A DNA stretch of 64,000 nt from Verrucomicrobia subdivision 3 bacterium UBA693. Lineage in GTDB: Bacteria > Verrucomicrobiota > Verrucomicrobiia > Limisphaerales > UBA8199. The stretch is from contig DBMR01000103.1 in assembly GCA_002298785.1 (NCBI GenBank), forward strand, positions 1-64,000. Direction: 5' to 3'. Made by a program: the position numbers and the translations under genes. Positions 31,440-39,545 of the stretch are shown piece after piece; position 1 is the stretch's first letter; each line of letters starts with the position of its first letter. The notes beneath the pieces were generated by a model. It was not told the origin of the DNA and did not search any database. It saw nothing but the letters and a program-made list of their open reading frames with translations.

Positions 31440-32968
31440 TGAACCCGCGCCGACAATCCGTGAACCTTCCTTTGGTCTTACGCGAAGAGGACGTGGACCC
31501 GGTAGCCGACTCGGCACGGGCGATGTCAGCCGCGCGTTTGGCGCAGACCCGGTGGGCGCAGCGGCCAGTGAAGGGACGGCTAGACTTGCTGCGGGAATTG
31601 CGGAGGCTCATCGCCGAGAATGCACACGAGTTGGCAGCGGCTTCGGCGATGGAGCGCTCCCGACCCGTGGTGGAGTCGCTCACCGCCGAAGTGCTCCCGC
31701 TGGTGGAGGCGTGTCGCTTTCTGGAACGAAATGCGGAACGAATCCTGGGGTCGCGCCGGCTGGGCCGCAATCAACGTCCCCTCTGGCTCGCGGGCGTCCA
31801 GAGTGAGATCCTGCGTGAACCCTTCGGCGTGGTGCTCATCATTGGGCCAGGCAATTACCCATTGTTCCTTCCCGGGATCCAGCTCCTTCAGGCGCTGGTG
31901 GCCGGAAACGCCGTGCTGCTAAAGCCGGGGGTGGGCGGCAGCGCACCATCCCGCGCCTTGCTGAATTTCATTGCCCGTGCCGGTTTCCCCTCCGGACTCG
32001 CCGCCCTCCTGGGCGAAGCGCCCGAGGCTGCGCGCGCGGCCATTCTGGCCGGCCCGGACAAGGTACTGTTCACGGGTTCAGGGGCCACCGGTGAAAAAAT
32101 CCTAGCCCAACTTGCCCCACAATTGACTCCTTCCACCATGGAGTTGAGCGGATGCGACGCCGCGATCGTTCGGGCGGACGCTGACCTCGACCTGACGACC
32201 CAGGCGCTGGCGTTTGGCCTGCGGCTCAACGACGGCGCCACCTGCATGTCACCGAAACGAGTCTTTGTCGCGCGCAGCGTGGCGACCGAACTAGAAGGGC
32301 GGTTGTCGCATTGGCTTAACGCCGAAACCGGCCCAGGCCGGCAAATCCGAACCGCGGCGGCCACCGAAAACCTTCGACCATTGCTAGCGGAGGCGCTGGC
32401 GCTGGGTGCGCATTTCATTACCGGCGAAATTCGTGCCGATGGCAGCCTCGACTTGCCCGTGGTGTTGGCGGGCGTTCCGCCAAGGGCGCGTTTGCTGCGC
32501 GAAGATGTCTTTGGCCCGGTCATGGCCATCGTGACGGTGGCCGATGACCACGAGGCGCTATTGCGCGCGAACGACTGCGCGTTTGGGCTCGCCGCAAGTA
32601 TTTTCACCCGAGACGAGATCACGGGACGCGCCCTGGCGGATCGGATCAATGCCGGCGTAGTCACCATCAATGATCTCATCCTGCCGACCGCCGACGCTCG
32701 CCTTCCGTTCGGCGGCCAAAAGCGCAGCGGTTTTGGAGTGACACGCGGCGCGGAAGGTTTGCTGGAATTGACCAGGCCGAAGGTCGTCACCGTGACCCGC
32801 AGCCGTTTCCGGCCGGCGTTCCAGCCACCCCAAGCTGGGGATGAGGTTTTGTTCGAGGCGTATTTGAATTTGACCCAAGGACGCGGTTTCAAAAGCCGGT
32901 CCCGTTCGCTCCTTTCACTGATCCGCACACTTTTAACCAGAGCCAGATCACAATTCAGGAAATCATGA
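31439..32968 (+). CDS. Aldehyde dehydrogenase of the carotenoid operon
   Basis: A 509-residue NAD(P)-dependent aldehyde dehydrogenase. Signature parts are the cofactor region VLLIIGPGNYPLFLP (as VVLIIGPGNYP), FTGSGATGEKI, the general base in TMELSGCDA and the nucleophile cysteine in NDGATCMSPKRVF, plus EDVFGPVMAIV near the end. In C30 carotenoid pathways the matching enzyme oxidises a terminal carotenoid aldehyde to the acid before it is glycosylated and acylated. It starts at the stop of the desaturase gene (TAATG) and overlaps the next gene by four bases. Confidence 0.85.
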   Translation: MNPRRQSVNLPLVLREEDVDPVADSARAMSAARLAQTRWAQRPVKGRLDLLRELRRLIAENAHELAAASAMERSRPVVESLTAEVLPLVEACRFLERNAERILGSRRLGRNQRPLWLAGVQSEILREPFGVVLIIGPGNYPLFLPGIQLLQALVAGNAVLLKPGVGGSAPSRALLNFIARAGFPSGLAALLGEAPEAARAAILAGPDKVLFTGSGATGEKILAQLAPQLTPSTMELSGCDAAIVRADADLDLTTQALAFGLRLNDGATCMSPKRVFVARSVATELEGRLSHWLNAETGPGRQIRTAAATENLRPLLAEALALGAHFITGEIRADGSLDLPVVLAGVPPRARLLREDVFGPVMAIVTVADDHEALLRANDCAFGLAASIFTRDEITGRALADRINAGVVTINDLILPTADARLPFGGQKRSGFGVTRGAEGLLELTRPKVVTVTRSRFRPAFQPPQAGDEVLFEAYLNLTQGRGFKSRSRSLLSLIRTLLTRARSQFRKS

Positions 32969-34545
32969 AAACATCACAACACGAATCTATCGGAGTTATC
33001 GGTGCCGGCCTGGGGGGGCTAGCCGCCGCCTGCACGCTGGCCGCACGGGGCTACAAGGTTATCCTCTTCGAACGCAACGACTGGCTCGGCGGCAAAGCTG
33101 CCCAGCTCGAAGGTGCGGGCTTCCGCTTCGACATGGGGCCGACCATCGTCACTATTCCATCCGTGCTTCGGCGAGTCTTTAGTGAAGCGGGCCGTCGTTT
33201 GGAGGATTATCTCGAGTTGATCCGGCTGGATCCTCAATGGCGCTGCTTCTTTGATGATGGTTCCGTGCTCAACCTCGCGCAGGATCCGAGCCGGATGGCA
33301 GACGAATTAGACGAATTCGCGCCGGGCACGAGCTCGGGCCAGCGCTACCTCGACTTCATCAAGTTGAGTGCGCGGCTAAATGACGTGTCCCAACGTCACT
33401 TCTTTTACCGGCCCATTGGTGGGTTGCGCGACATGTTTGACTTTCGAACCAGCTTTGATCCGAAGGTGCTGGGCGACGTGCTGGCCATGCGCATGGGCCG
33501 CACCGTCGCGGGCACAGTGCGATCGTTCACGCCCGACCCGCGCGTCGCCCAGATGATGGACCACTTCACGCAATACGTCGGCTCCTCGCCTTACGGCTCG
33601 CCGGCGGTGTTGTGCGGCATCGCACACATGCAAACCGACGAGGGCGTCTGGTATCCAGTTGGCGGCACCCGCGCGGTGCCGGCAGCCCTCGAAAAGCTGG
33701 CGCGCGAACTGGGCGTGCAAATCCGCACCGGCACACACATCACCAAAATTCTGACACACGGCGGCGAGGTGACCGGAGTGCAAACCGGGCACGGAGAGGA
33801 AATACCCCTGCGCGCGATCGTGTCCAACTGCGACGCAGTCCGCACCCACCGCGAACTGCTCAGCCGTGCAGTCGGCACGCGGTTCGAAAAGCGCCGCCGC
33901 TACGAACCGGCCTGCTCCGGCGTCGTGCTCTACCTCGGCTTAAAGAAGCGGTATGAGCACCTGGCGCATCACGATTTTGTGTTCAGCCGCGATCCGAAAG
34001 AGGAGTTCGATTGGATTTACAACAGGGGCGAACCCGCGCCCGACCCGACCTGCTACCTGGCGGCGACGACTTGTTCGGAGCCGGCCACTGCGCCGCCGGG
34101 CGGCGAGGCGCTCTATGTGCTCGTCCACACGCCCTATCTGCGGCCGCATCACGACTGGAAAAAGATGCTGCCGGAATATCGCCGGGTGATCCTCGAGAAA
34201 CTCAAGCGCACCAGCCAGATGCCTGACCTCGAGGAACGCATTGTTTTCGAACGCACTCTCACGCCGCAGGACATCCACGAACGGTATCATGTTTTGAACG
34301 GCGCGATCTACGGACTGGCCAGCCACGGACGATTGCTGGGCGCCTTCAAACCGGGCAACCGCTCCCCAGATCTGCGCGGGCTGTATCTGGCGGGTGGCGC
34401 GGCGCATCCGGGGCCGGGCATGCCCATGGTCCTAATGAGCGGCTGGATCGCCGCCGACGCGTTGGACCATGATGGCGTCGCGGAACGAGCGGCGCTCAGT
34501 ACCCCGCGGCCTGAAATGCTACAAGCGGAGTTAGTTGCCGCCTGA
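32965..34545 (+). CDS. CrtP-like carotenoid oxygenase/desaturase (CrtI family)
   Basis: A 526-residue FAD enzyme of the CrtI family (IGVIGAGLGGLAAACTLAARG, FERNDWLGGKAA, FDMGPTIVTIP, and LYLAGGAAHPGPGMPMVLMSG at the C-terminus). It is a paralogue of the first gene in the operon. In C30 clusters the second such gene usually is the terminal-methyl oxygenase (CrtP type) that forms the aldehyde used by the dehydrogenase; the position directly after the dehydrogenase supports this, but desaturase and oxygenase branches cannot be separated by eye with certainty. Confidence 0.82.
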   Translation: MKTSQHESIGVIGAGLGGLAAACTLAARGYKVILFERNDWLGGKAAQLEGAGFRFDMGPTIVTIPSVLRRVFSEAGRRLEDYLELIRLDPQWRCFFDDGSVLNLAQDPSRMADELDEFAPGTSSGQRYLDFIKLSARLNDVSQRHFFYRPIGGLRDMFDFRTSFDPKVLGDVLAMRMGRTVAGTVRSFTPDPRVAQMMDHFTQYVGSSPYGSPAVLCGIAHMQTDEGVWYPVGGTRAVPAALEKLARELGVQIRTGTHITKILTHGGEVTGVQTGHGEEIPLRAIVSNCDAVRTHRELLSRAVGTRFEKRRRYEPACSGVVLYLGLKKRYEHLAHHDFVFSRDPKEEFDWIYNRGEPAPDPTCYLAATTCSEPATAPPGGEALYVLVHTPYLRPHHDWKKMLPEYRRVILEKLKRTSQMPDLEERIVFERTLTPQDIHERYHVLNGAIYGLASHGRLLGAFKPGNRSPDLRGLYLAGGAAHPGPGMPMVLMSGWIAADALDHDGVAERAALSTPRPEMLQAELVAA

Positions 34546-34554
34546 GATTCCGCT

Positions 34555-35460
34555 ATGCCATTGGAATCCATCGAAGCCATTCAACCGACGTTGAGGACTC
34601 GTCCGCGCCCGCTTTTAGGCGCTCCCGGGGCCACGGACGGGTCTCCGCTGTCCAGCATTCGCCGCAGGCCAAGCCGCCGCGAAGTGCTGCCAGCGGTTTC
34701 GGCGCCCTGGCTGCGTTGGTTCACCTGGTATTCTCGGCGCTATTGCCGCCGGCACTTCCACTCGCTGCGCGTGTCCAAGAGCGGCTTGCCTTCGGAACTG
34801 CCCGCGCTGCCGCTCGTGATTTACACGAATCACGCCTCGTGGTGGGATGCCCTCGTCTGCCTCCTGCTAAAGGAAGAGCTTTTTAGCGCGCGCACGGCGT
34901 TTGCTCCCATCGACGCCGGGATGCTGCAACGATACAAGTTTTTTGGCCGCCTGGGATTTTTCGGGGTGGAACAAAATACCCGCCGCGGCGCCCGGCAATT
35001 CCTCCGCGTGAGCGACACCATCCTCGAATCGCCGCGCCACCTGCTGGCCCTGACTCCGCAAGGTCGGTTCGCAGACCCACGGGAAAGGCCAGTTCGCTTT
35101 GCCGCCGGCCTCGGGCACCTGGCAACGCGCGAATCGCCGACGGCTTACGTGCCCCTGGCCATCGAGTATGTCTTCTGGGAAGAGCGCCTGCCAGAAATCC
35201 TCGTTCGCTTTGGCGAACCGACTGTTTCGGGTGGCGATCACCGCCCGCAACCCAGCCCCGAGGCCTGGACCAGCTTCTTTGAGCGGGAACTGGCCCGGAC
35301 ACAGGACGCGCTGGCCAAGGAATCACAACGGCGTTGCCCGGAAGATTTTGAGTGCTTGCTGCGGGGCGGAGCCGGACAGGGCGGCATTTACGACTTGTGG
35401 CGCGCCTTCAAGGCCGCTTGGCGCGGGGAATCGTTTCAGAAGGAGCATGGAACCAAATGA
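34555..35460 (+). CDS. PlsC-like acyltransferase of the carotenoid operon
   Basis: A 301-residue lysophospholipid-acyltransferase-type protein. The catalytic H-x4-D motif is NHASWWD, and a later LTPQGRFADPRERPVRFAAG stretch matches the FPEGxR-type block, with PQGR in place of PEGT. In staphyloxanthin-like pathways the last step is acylation of the sugar on the glycosylated carotenoid acid (CrtO role). The C-terminal ~60 residues are rich in charged residues. Ten bases follow the previous stop; the end overlaps the glycosyltransferase gene by four bases. Confidence 0.8.
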   Translation: MPLESIEAIQPTLRTRPRPLLGAPGATDGSPLSSIRRRPSRREVLPAVSAPWLRWFTWYSRRYCRRHFHSLRVSKSGLPSELPALPLVIYTNHASWWDALVCLLLKEELFSARTAFAPIDAGMLQRYKFFGRLGFFGVEQNTRRGARQFLRVSDTILESPRHLLALTPQGRFADPRERPVRFAAGLGHLATRESPTAYVPLAIEYVFWEERLPEILVRFGEPTVSGGDHRPQPSPEAWTSFFERELARTQDALAKESQRRCPEDFECLLRGGAGQGGIYDLWRAFKAAWRGESFQKEHGTK

Positions 35461-36662
35461 ACCTTGACACTCTCGCCATCGTCTCCCTGGTGTTAGCTGC
35501 CGCTCCTTGCGTTTTGTTCTTTGCCAATCTGCTGGCATATCGGCCGCTGCCGCAAGCCGGCCGAAGTGAAGAATCCGCGCCCCCCGACTCAACCGGAAAA
35601 CAAACGCCTGTCGCCAGCGAAAACTGCGGGATTTCCGTTTTGATCCCAGCCCGCGACGAGGAGAAGAACATCCACCCCACCCTGACCGCCGCACTGGCAA
35701 GTTGCGGTCCGCATGACGAGGTGATTGTCCTGGATGATCACTCCACGGATCGAACGGCGGAAGTTGTCCGGAGCATCGCGGCGCTGGATCGTCGTGTCCG
35801 GCTGGAGTCCGCTCCTCCCCTGCCCGCCGGTTGGTGCGGCAAGCAACATGCCTGTCACGTGCTGGCTGGACGCGCTCGCCATTCGCTATTGCTGTTTCTG
35901 GACGCGGACGTGCGGCTCACCCCGAACGCCCTGGAGCGAATGCGAGCGTTCATGCGGCACAGCGGCGTCGCGCTGGCCAGCGGTGTACCGCGGCAGGAAC
36001 TCGGGACATTTTCAGAGCGCCTGCTGATTCCTTTGATCCATTTCATCTTGCTGGGCTTTCTCCCCATGCACGGTATGCGCCTTACCCGCTGGGCCTCGAT
36101 GTCGGCCGGCTGCGGCCAACTCTTTATCGTCCGACGCGACGCCTACGTGGCCTGCGGCGGACACTCCCGGCTGAAAGAATCCAGGCATGACGGCATCAAA
36201 CTTCCCCGGGTCTTCCGGCGCGCGGGCTTCAGCACCGATTTGTTCGACGCGACCGACCTGGCCACCTGCAGGATGTATCACACTGACGGTGACACCTGGC
36301 GCGGGCTCGGGAAGAACGCTACCGAAGGCTTGGCCGCCCCGGGAACCATCGGACCGATGACAGCCCTGCTGCTGGGAGGACAGGTGTTGCCGTTCCTGCT
36401 GTTGGGATTCGCGTCCGCGCTATCAACAACGGGCTTGCTTGGCGCCGCCCTGGCCGGTCTGCTTGCCTATGGGCCGCGCCTGGCCGCGCTGCGAATCTTT
36501 CGTCAGCCCATGGGCAGCGCCTTGCTGCATCCACTGGGTGTGCTCGCATTGCTAGTCATTCAATGGTACGCCTTCGCGAGACACCTATTGGGCAGACCTT
36601 TTGAATGGAAAGGGCGCCATTACGGCGCGCCAACTCGGATTGAACCCGTCAAAGCCGCATGA
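35457..36662 (+). CDS. Family 2 glycosyltransferase (CrtQ-like)
   Basis: A 401-residue membrane-anchored glycosyltransferase from the ATG at 35457, which follows AAGGAG and overlaps the acyltransferase stop (ATGA). An N-terminal helix (LAIVSLVLAAAPCVLFFANLLAY) is followed by a GT-A domain: VLIPARDEEKNI, DDHSTDRT, and the DxD-like LDADVRL. Three C-terminal helices begin near residue 300 (MTALLLGGQVLPFLLLGFA...). This is the build of CrtQ, which glucosylates the C30 carotenoid acid. Four-base overlap with the next gene. Confidence 0.84.
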   Translation: MNLDTLAIVSLVLAAAPCVLFFANLLAYRPLPQAGRSEESAPPDSTGKQTPVASENCGISVLIPARDEEKNIHPTLTAALASCGPHDEVIVLDDHSTDRTAEVVRSIAALDRRVRLESAPPLPAGWCGKQHACHVLAGRARHSLLLFLDADVRLTPNALERMRAFMRHSGVALASGVPRQELGTFSERLLIPLIHFILLGFLPMHGMRLTRWASMSAGCGQLFIVRRDAYVACGGHSRLKESRHDGIKLPRVFRRAGFSTDLFDATDLATCRMYHTDGDTWRGLGKNATEGLAAPGTIGPMTALLLGGQVLPFLLLGFASALSTTGLLGAALAGLLAYGPRLAALRIFRQPMGSALLHPLGVLALLVIQWYAFARHLLGRPFEWKGRHYGAPTRIEPVKAA

Positions 36663-37183
36663 TAAAACTCAAATTCATTTTCTGGCTCAGTGGCATGTTG
36701 CTGAGCAGCGTGTTGGCTCGCGGCGAGGAGTCCTCGCCCTGGCCCACCAATGCTCCGGCACTCGTGGAATTAAAGGATCAGTTCAGCAAACCTCAGAAAC
36801 TGGCCTTCCCTAACGCCAAGGTTACTCTGTTGGCGATCGCCGACAAGAAGGGTTCGACGGAAGTAAAGGGCTGGATCGCCGCCCTCAAACCTCGTTACGC
36901 CGAGCGCATTGACATCCACGGCCTGGCGGACATGGGCGGCGTGCCGGGATTTCTGCAAGGGAACGTGTCCAAGAAATTTCAGGCCACGTGCCAATACCCC
37001 GTCATGATGGATTGGTCAGGCAAAGTCTGTAAACGGTTTCGCTATCGAGAGGACGTGGCCAATATTCTGGTCATTGATGGCAACGGCGCGATTCGCGAGC
37101 GCGTTTTCGGGGCTGCCACCGAAGCAGGCGTCGCCCGCATCAGCCACGCGTTGGATGCGGCGTTGCAGGCCCAGAATAATTGA
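36659..37183 (+). CDS. Secreted thioredoxin-fold-like protein in the carotenoid operon
   Basis: A 174-residue protein with a signal peptide (LKFIFWLSGMLLSSVLA). The remainder reads like a redoxin/thioredoxin fold without a CxxC: KVTLLAIADKKGSTEVKGWIAAL, then MMDWSGKVCKRFRYREDVANILVIDGNGAIRERVFG, where the last part resembles the cis-proline and final strand region of TlpA-like proteins. Cys residues at ATCQYP and GKVCKRF are single. It overlaps the glycosyltransferase gene by four bases and so belongs to the operon; its role in pigment formation is unknown. Confidence 0.6.
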   Translation: MIKLKFIFWLSGMLLSSVLARGEESSPWPTNAPALVELKDQFSKPQKLAFPNAKVTLLAIADKKGSTEVKGWIAALKPRYAERIDIHGLADMGGVPGFLQGNVSKKFQATCQYPVMMDWSGKVCKRFRYREDVANILVIDGNGAIRERVFGAATEAGVARISHALDAALQAQNN

Positions 37184-37207
37184 CGCCCTGACAGTGAACC
37201 TAAACGT

Positions 37208-37327
37208 ATGCAACTGAAATTCGATTGGTTGACTGTCCTGGAAAGCTCGGAGCGCGGAATCCTGCTCACGTACCCGAACCTGGAAAAGACGGTCGGACCG
37301 CGCATCATCTCTGCGAACAGCTTATGA
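37208..37327 (+). CDS. Possible 39-residue protein before the SRPBCC gene
   Basis: An ATG-started frame (MQLKFDWLTVLESSERGILL...) of 39 codons whose TGA overlaps the ATG of the SRPBCC gene by four bases. The coupling and the otherwise unexplained gap make translation plausible. It may equally be the remaining start of a decayed gene. No family recognised. Confidence 0.3.
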   Translation: MQLKFDWLTVLESSERGILLTYPNLEKTVGPRIISANSL

Positions 37328-37785
37328 CTGTTCACGAATTCAAGAGCGAGCATTGGCTTCCGCTGCCGCCCGAGGAAATGTTTCTGTTCTTTGGCAACGC
37401 TGCCAACCTCGACGCCATCACTCCACCCTGGCTGAATTTCCGCATCCTTACACCGCTGCCGATCGTCATGCGCGAGGGAACACTGATTGATTACCGGCTG
37501 CGAGTGCGCGGGCTGCCACTGCGCTGGCGCACGCGCATCAACGCCTGGCAACCACCGCATCGCTTCGTGGACGAGCAACTCCGCGGGCCCTATCGTCAGT
37601 GGATTCACGAGCATACCTTCACACCGCACAACGGCGGCACTCTCGCCCGCGACGTGGTGCGCTACGCCGTGCCCTTCGACATCCTGCTGCATCGACGGTT
37701 CGTGCGACCAGACATCGAGAGAATTTTTGAATTTCGGGCGACGGCGTTGAAGCGGCGCTTCGGAAGCGTTGCTGAATTCAAATGA
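37324..37785 (+). CDS. SRPBCC-family cyclase/ligand-binding protein
   Basis: About 153 residues from the ATG at 37324; the frame is open further upstream, but the fold begins here (HEFKSEHWLPLPPEEMFLFFGNAANLDAITPPWLNFRI). That pattern, with ITPPWL and LRWRTRINAW ... QLRGPYRQWIHEHTF, is typical of SRPBCC/polyketide-cyclase-like proteins that bind a hydrophobic ligand in a helix-grip cavity. Relatives are frequent at the end of carotenoid operons, often next to epimerase-type SDRs, with undefined roles. Last gene of the operon. Confidence 0.78.
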   Translation: MTVHEFKSEHWLPLPPEEMFLFFGNAANLDAITPPWLNFRILTPLPIVMREGTLIDYRLRVRGLPLRWRTRINAWQPPHRFVDEQLRGPYRQWIHEHTFTPHNGGTLARDVVRYAVPFDILLHRRFVRPDIERIFEFRATALKRRFGSVAEFK

Positions 37786-38330
37786 AAGCAAATTCGGCAG
37801 GAATGAATTGCCTCAGACAACGCCTTGAACAACATCAAACTTATGAAACATAGGAAAATCGCAAGGTAGCTCTGCCTTTCCTACGCAATGAAGCTGGAAA
37901 CCCTGCCCAACTAAATCGCGGCGTCTGTCAATGGCGACGCTGTCCGTTCTCAAGTAATCTGGAAGGCCTTCGGGTTCGCCGGCCATACTTAGGAGAACGT
38001 GGTGTTCATGGGCAAAAGGGCACTGCTGTCGCGTTCAAAACGTGTGCGGTAACGATGCCGTTGAGCGAGCCGACTTGCGCTATGTCGCGACGCTATTAAG
38101 TTTCCCTCGTTTGAGTGAAATATTAGGACAGGAAAATGCTATTCTGAGAGGGCGCCTCGACGCAGGCATTCGCGAACAGGCGCGCGAATGTGTTACCCGC
38201 CCGGCCCAGCCGATTCGCGAGCTCTCAAACGCTGCGCTTGGGCAAGACGCGGCCGCGAGTCTGCACGCTAGCGCCGCGCTCACGGTCGGCGGGAACGCTT
38301 TCGGCAGGGAAGGCACGGGTTAAGACGCAC
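37786..38330. other. Gap before purK with a short hairpin
   Basis: No gene is supported in these 545 bases; two frames that overlap each other on opposite strands at 38042-38323 have no family resemblance. TAGGAAA (37851-37857) can pair with TTTCCTA (37877-37883) as a 7-base stem, but no T-run follows. It must hold the purK promoter, which I could not place. Confidence 0.45.
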
Positions 38331-39545
38331 ATGCACGAAACCTACGATCGCGATATCATAAAGCTAGTCCAGCCGGCACGGGTGGCCTCGGCCATCAACC
38401 CGCGTCTCGGCATCGTGGGCGGCGGACAACTGGCCAAAATGACCGCGCTAGCCGGCCTCCAACTCGGCTGCGATGTGGTCGTGCTCGAGCGCAACAATTA
38501 CAGCCCGGCGGCGAATCTCGCTTCGCATTCGCTTGTCGGCGACTGGGACAATCCCGAAGCGCTCATGAAGCTCGCCTCGCAAGTGGATGTGGTGACCCTC
38601 GAAAACGAGTTCGTGGACGCCGCCAGTCTGCGCGCGCTGGAGGACGCTGGTTATCGGCTCTATCCGACGGCGCGCAGCATCGCGCTCGTGCAGGATAAAT
38701 TCGTCCAAAAGCAGACTCTCGCCGCAGCTGGCCTGCCTGTCCCGCGATTTGAGGCCGTGGCCAACCTGGCCGAAATCGAACAAGCCGCTGCAAAGCTCGG
38801 CTGGCCGCTATTGCTTAAGGCTCGGCGCAATGCCTACGACGGCAAAGGCAACGCCACCGTCCGCTCACCCGCCGACGCGGCGGCGGCCTGGAAGAAGCTC
38901 GGCGGTGACACGGGCCGCGAGTTGTTCGCGGAGGAGTTCTGCGACTTCACGACGGAACTCGCGGTAATGGTGACGCGCGGTAGCGACGGTGCGAGCGTCA
39001 GTTATTCGGTGGTGGAAACCGTCCAGCACGACCATGTCTGCCACGTCGTCAAGGCTCCCGCACCCGTGCCCACGGACGTCGCGGCCCAGGCGGCGGAGGT
39101 CGCCCAGCGCGCCGTGGTGGCGGTGGGCGCGGTGGGCAGCTTCGGCGTGGAGATGTTCCTGACGCGCGCCGGCGGCATCGTGGTGAACGAACTCGCACCC
39201 CGCGTTCACAACTCCGGGCATTACACCATCGAAGCCTGCCTCTGCTCGCAGTTCGAGAATCACGTCCGGGCCGTCCTGGGCTGGCCGCTGGGTTCAACCG
39301 CGATGGTTGCGCCTGCCGCCGTGATGGTGAATCTCCTCGGCACGGCGAAAGCGACCGGCCATCCCCACGGTTTGGAACGCGCCTTGGCTGTGCCGGGCGC
39401 ACATGTCCACATCTACGGCAAAGCCATGAGCGGCGCGGGCCGCAAGATGGGCCACGTCACGGCGCTGGGCGCGACACTCAATGAAGCGCTTGCCACCGCC
39501 CGGCGCGCCGCCAGTTTGATTCAATTCGGAAAACCCCAGCCATGA
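38331..39545 (+). CDS. purK: 5-(carboxyamino)imidazole ribonucleotide synthase
   Basis: A 404-residue ATP-grasp enzyme from the ATG at 38331; upstream codons in frame look unlike the family. GIVGGGQLAKM is the N-terminal PurK signature, VTLENEFVD a substrate-side motif, and LLLKARRNAYDGKGN the ATP-grasp loop; NELAPRVHNSGHYTIEAC closes the active site. It converts AIR, ATP and bicarbonate to N5-CAIR in purine synthesis. Its partner PurE is two genes away (41251), with ilvD between them. Four-base overlap with ilvD. Confidence 0.93.
   Translation: MHETYDRDIIKLVQPARVASAINPRLGIVGGGQLAKMTALAGLQLGCDVVVLERNNYSPAANLASHSLVGDWDNPEALMKLASQVDVVTLENEFVDAASLRALEDAGYRLYPTARSIALVQDKFVQKQTLAAAGLPVPRFEAVANLAEIEQAAAKLGWPLLLKARRNAYDGKGNATVRSPADAAAAWKKLGGDTGRELFAEEFCDFTTELAVMVTRGSDGASVSYSVVETVQHDHVCHVVKAPAPVPTDVAAQAAEVAQRAVVAVGAVGSFGVEMFLTRAGGIVVNELAPRVHNSGHYTIEACLCSQFENHVRAVLGWPLGSTAMVAPAAVMVNLLGTAKATGHPHGLERALAVPGAHVHIYGKAMSGAGRKMGHVTALGATLNEALATARRAASLIQFGKPQP

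Noticed and set aside
37851..37883. Hairpin after the carotenoid operon as an intrinsic terminator.
   Set aside because: The stem is only seven bases with a 19-base loop, and no T-run follows.
38042..38323. ORF of 93 codons before purK, and an opposite frame over the same bases.
   Set aside because: Both lack family resemblance and ribosome sites; high G+C makes long chance frames common here.
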